The notes under the pieces: model-generated
Told to the model about the DNA's origin: nothing
The model's input: only the letters and a program-made list of their open reading frames with translations
The model's database searches: none
Made by a program: the position numbers and the translations under genes
From: Euzebyaceae bacterium
GTDB taxonomy: Bacteria; Actinomycetota; Nitriliruptoria; Euzebyales; Egibacteraceae
Assembly (NCBI GenBank): GCA_013696915.1
Contig: JACCXR010000137.1
Coordinates: forward strand, 1-6,416
DNA: 6,416 bases
Direction of reading: 5' to 3'
Shown here: piece after piece, positions 4,319 through 6,416 of the stretch
How the letters are laid out: the number at the start of each line of letters is the position of its first letter
Numbering within the stretch: position 1 is the stretch's first letter

Positions 4319-6416
4319 CGCCGCGGAGCGCCTCGACCGTCGCCGCCCGGCCCGGCGCCCGCCGGGGCGTCGCCGACGGCCTCGGGACGAGCGCCGCCCG
4401 CCCCGACGGCATCCCGAAGGTGCGGGGCCGGTTCGCGTTCTCCTCCGACGCCTTCGCCGAGGGCATGCTCTGGGGCCGGACGCTGCGCGGCCCCCACCCC
4501 GCGGCGCGCATCCGGTCGATCGACGTCTCCGGGGCGCTGCGCATGCCGGGCGTCCACGCGGTCCTCACCGCAGACGACGTGCCCGGCGCGCCGACGTACG
4601 GTCTCGAGCACGCCGACCAGCCCGTCTTCGCCTCCGACGTCGTCCGCTACCAGGGCGAGGCGGTCGCCGCCGTCGCCGCCGACCACCCCGAGCTCGCGTG
4701 GCGGGCCGTGCAGGCGATCGCCGTCGACTACGAACCGCTCGACCCGCTGGTCGACGCCGAGGCCGCGATCACCGCGCCGGCGATCCACCCCGACGGCAAC
4801 GTCTTCCGGCACCTGCGCATCCGCCACGGCGACCCCGACGCGGCCGGCGACGTCGCCGTCGAGGGCACCTACGAGGTCGGCATGCAGGACCAGGCCTTCC
4901 TCGGCCCGGAGTCCGGCCTCGCCGTGCCCGACGGCGACGGCGGCATCGACCTCTACATCTCGACCCAGTGGCTGCACGTCGACCGCGACCAGGTCGCCGC
5001 CTGCCTCGGCCTGCCCCCGGAGCGGGTGCGCCTGACCCTGGCGGGCGTCGGCGGCGCCTTCGGCGCCCGCGAGGACGTCAGCCTCCAGGTCCACGTCTGC
5101 CTGCTCGCGCTGCGGACGGGGCGTCCGGTGAAGATGCTCTACTCCCGCGAGGAGTCCTTCTTCGGACACGTCCACCGCCACCCCGCGCGGATGGCCTACC
5201 GGCACCACGCCACCGCGGACGGCGACCTCGTCAAGGTGGAGGCCCGGCTGGTGCTCGACGGCGGGGCCTACGCGTCGTCCAGCACGGCGGTGATCGCGAA
5301 CGCCGCGTGCTTCGCGGCGGGGCCGTACCGGGTGCCCAACGCCGTCGTCGACGGCTGGGCCGTCCGCACGAACAACCCGCCCTGCGGGGCCATGCGCGGC
5401 TTCGGCGCGGTGCAGGCGTGCTTCGCGCACGAGGCGCAGATGGACCGCCTCGCGACCGCCCTCGGGATGGATCCCGTCGAACTGCGGCTGCGCAACGCCC
5501 TGCGGACCGGCGACACGCTGATCACGGGCCAGGTCATCACCGGGACGGCGCCCGTCCGCGAGGTCATCGAGGCCGCCCGCGCTCACCCGCTGCCACCGGA
5601 CCCCGCCGAAGGTGACCCCGCGATGGCCCTGCCCGGCGGCGCCGGCGCCACCGCCCTGCGCGCCGACGTCCGCCGCGGCGTCGGCTTCGCGGTCGGCTTC
5701 AAGAACCTCATGTACTCGGAGGGCTTCGACGACTTCTCGACGGCTGGGGTGCGGCTGGAGCTCGCCGCCGACGGCGAGCCGGTCGCCACCGTCCACTGCG
5801 CCGCCGCCGAGGTCGGCCAGGGCTTCGTCACGCTCGCGCAGCAGATCGTCCGCAGCGCACTCGGCGTCGAGCGCGTCGTGCTCCGCAGCGCCGACACGAC
5901 GGTCGGGTCCGCCGGCTCGACGAGCGCCTCGCGGCAGACGTGGATGAGCGGCGGCGCCGTCCAGACGGCCTGCGAGGCGGTCGAGGAAGTGCTCCTGCAC
6001 CGCGTCGGCGAGCGGCACGGCATCCCGGTCGACGGGACACGCCGGCAGCTGCTCGACCTGCGCGACGGCGTGGTCGTCGCCGTCGACGGCGACCTCCGGG
6101 TCAGCGTCGCCGAGGCGCTGGCGGAAGGCCCGGTGGAGGAGGTGCGCACCTACCACCACCCGCCGACGTCGCCGCTCGACGCCGACGGTCAGGGCAACGC
6201 CCACGTGTCGTTCGCGTTCGCCGCCCATCGCGCCGTCGCCGACGTCGACCCCGAGCTCGGCCTGATCCGGGTCGTGCAGATCGCGACCGGCCAGGACGTC
6301 GGCAGGGCCCTCAACCCCGTCCAGGTCGTCGGCCAGATCGAGGGCGGCATCGCCCAGGGGCTGGGCCTGGCGGTGATGGAGGAGATCGTCCTGGACGGCG
6401 GCCGGATCCGCAACGC
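4315..6416 (+). CDS. pucD: Xanthine dehydrogenase molybdopterin-binding subunit (subunit D type), 3' end beyond window
   Basis: The large catalytic subunit; 700 residues are visible and the frame is open at the right edge. It binds the molybdopterin cofactor and hydroxylates the substrate, probably hypoxanthine to xanthine to urate in purine breakdown. After a 30-residue lead, RPDGIPKVRGRFAFSSD opens the a/b-hammerhead domain. GMQDQAFLGPESGLAVP (189-205) is near-identical to what I recall of Streptomyces xanthine dehydrogenase subunit D. GGAFG (246-250) binds the cofactor; AMRGFGAVQA (359-368) carries the substrate-side Arg361; EVGQG (499-503), GQDVGRALNP (659-668) and GQIEGGIAQGLG (673-684) are further cofactor-domain motifs. 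AMRGFG in place of the AYRCSFR loop argues against form I CO dehydrogenase. The catalytic Glu lies in the missing C-terminal part (perhaps 60-100 residues). One small deviation is GGAFGAR where GGAFGGR is usual. The start overlaps the previous TGA as GTGA. The symbol follows Bacillus/Streptomyces usage; substrate is inferred. Confidence 0.92.
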   Translation, partial: MTPRSASTVAARPGARRGVADGLGTSAARPDGIPKVRGRFAFSSDAFAEGMLWGRTLRGPHPAARIRSIDVSGALRMPGVHAVLTADDVPGAPTYGLEHADQPVFASDVVRYQGEAVAAVAADHPELAWRAVQAIAVDYEPLDPLVDAEAAITAPAIHPDGNVFRHLRIRHGDPDAAGDVAVEGTYEVGMQDQAFLGPESGLAVPDGDGGIDLYISTQWLHVDRDQVAACLGLPPERVRLTLAGVGGAFGAREDVSLQVHVCLLALRTGRPVKMLYSREESFFGHVHRHPARMAYRHHATADGDLVKVEARLVLDGGAYASSSTAVIANAACFAAGPYRVPNAVVDGWAVRTNNPPCGAMRGFGAVQACFAHEAQMDRLATALGMDPVELRLRNALRTGDTLITGQVITGTAPVREVIEAARAHPLPPDPAEGDPAMALPGGAGATALRADVRRGVGFAVGFKNLMYSEGFDDFSTAGVRLELAADGEPVATVHCAAAEVGQGFVTLAQQIVRSALGVERVVLRSADTTVGSAGSTSASRQTWMSGGAVQTACEAVEEVLLHRVGERHGIPVDGTRRQLLDLRDGVVVAVDGDLRVSVAEALAEGPVEEVRTYHHPPTSPLDADGQGNAHVSFAFAAHRAVADVDPELGLIRVVQIATGQDVGRALNPVQVVGQIEGGIAQGLGLAVMEEIVLDGGRIRN

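Noticed and set aside
4252..6228. 658-residue open frame on the minus strand antisense to the Mo subunit gene
   Set aside because: It is a shadow of the GC-biased codons of the real gene on the plus strand: Gly/Arg/Val/Asp-rich, low complexity, no domain, while the plus frame matches xanthine dehydrogenase along its whole length.
4315..6416. Form I carbon monoxide dehydrogenase large subunit (CoxL)
   Set aside because: The AYRCSFR active-site loop of form I CoxL is absent; the equivalent position reads GAMRGFG, and the long GMQDQAFLGPESGLAVP block fits xanthine dehydrogenase subunit D.
1..6416. CRISPR arrays, tRNA or rRNA genes, phage or defence islands
   Set aside because: No spaced direct repeats, cloverleaf-like segments or rRNA-like sequence were noticed on either strand. 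A lone Uma2 gene is not evidence of a defence system.

Overview
The window is very GC-rich, with strong G/C bias at third codon positions, frequent GTG starts and AGGAGG-type ribosome binding sites. Together with the protein families present, this points to an actinobacterium (Actinomycetota); the genus cannot be set from sequence alone. It looks like a chromosomal segment. No transposase, integrase, tRNA, rRNA, CRISPR array or phage gene was seen.

Layout. (1) 1-424, plus strand: the last 140 residues of a carotenoid (phytoene-type) desaturase/oxidoreductase, followed by a stem-loop. (2) 509-1264, plus: a complete Uma2-family (DUF820) putative PD-(D/E)XK nuclease with a charged helical tail. 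(3) 1287-2253, minus, convergent with Uma2: a broken remnant of the RNA ligase RtcB. It lacks the N-terminal third, needs two frame changes to be read through, and has Arg at the position of the catalytic guanylylated His. (4) 2254-2845: a low-content stretch with short hydrophobic reading frames: a 67-residue two-helix protein on the plus strand, a possible tiny single-helix peptide after it, and a convergent minus-strand two-helix protein that also appears to need a frameshift. (5) 2846-2969: a divergent intergenic region with a TTGACA hexamer. (6) 2970-6416, plus: a tightly coupled operon for the three subunits of a molybdenum hydroxylase of the xanthine dehydrogenase type: FAD subunit, 2x[2Fe-2S] subunit, and molybdopterin-binding subunit. 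The last runs off the right edge with about 700 residues visible.

How the parts work together. The only clear multi-gene system is the xanthine dehydrogenase operon. Substrate (most likely hypoxanthine/xanthine) is hydroxylated at the Mo cofactor of the large subunit, and electrons pass through the two [2Fe-2S] clusters of the small subunit to FAD in the middle subunit. The GTGA stop/start overlaps at both internal junctions suggest translational coupling and balanced subunit amounts. The genes to the left appear functionally unrelated.

I do not see a convincing undescribed system. The most noteworthy feature is the concentration of reading-frame breaks between about 1.9 and 2.7 kb (RtcB twice, the minus-strand membrane protein, possibly the tiny plus-strand peptide), while the flanking genes read cleanly. 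This is either a decaying island or local indel error, and raw reads would decide it.
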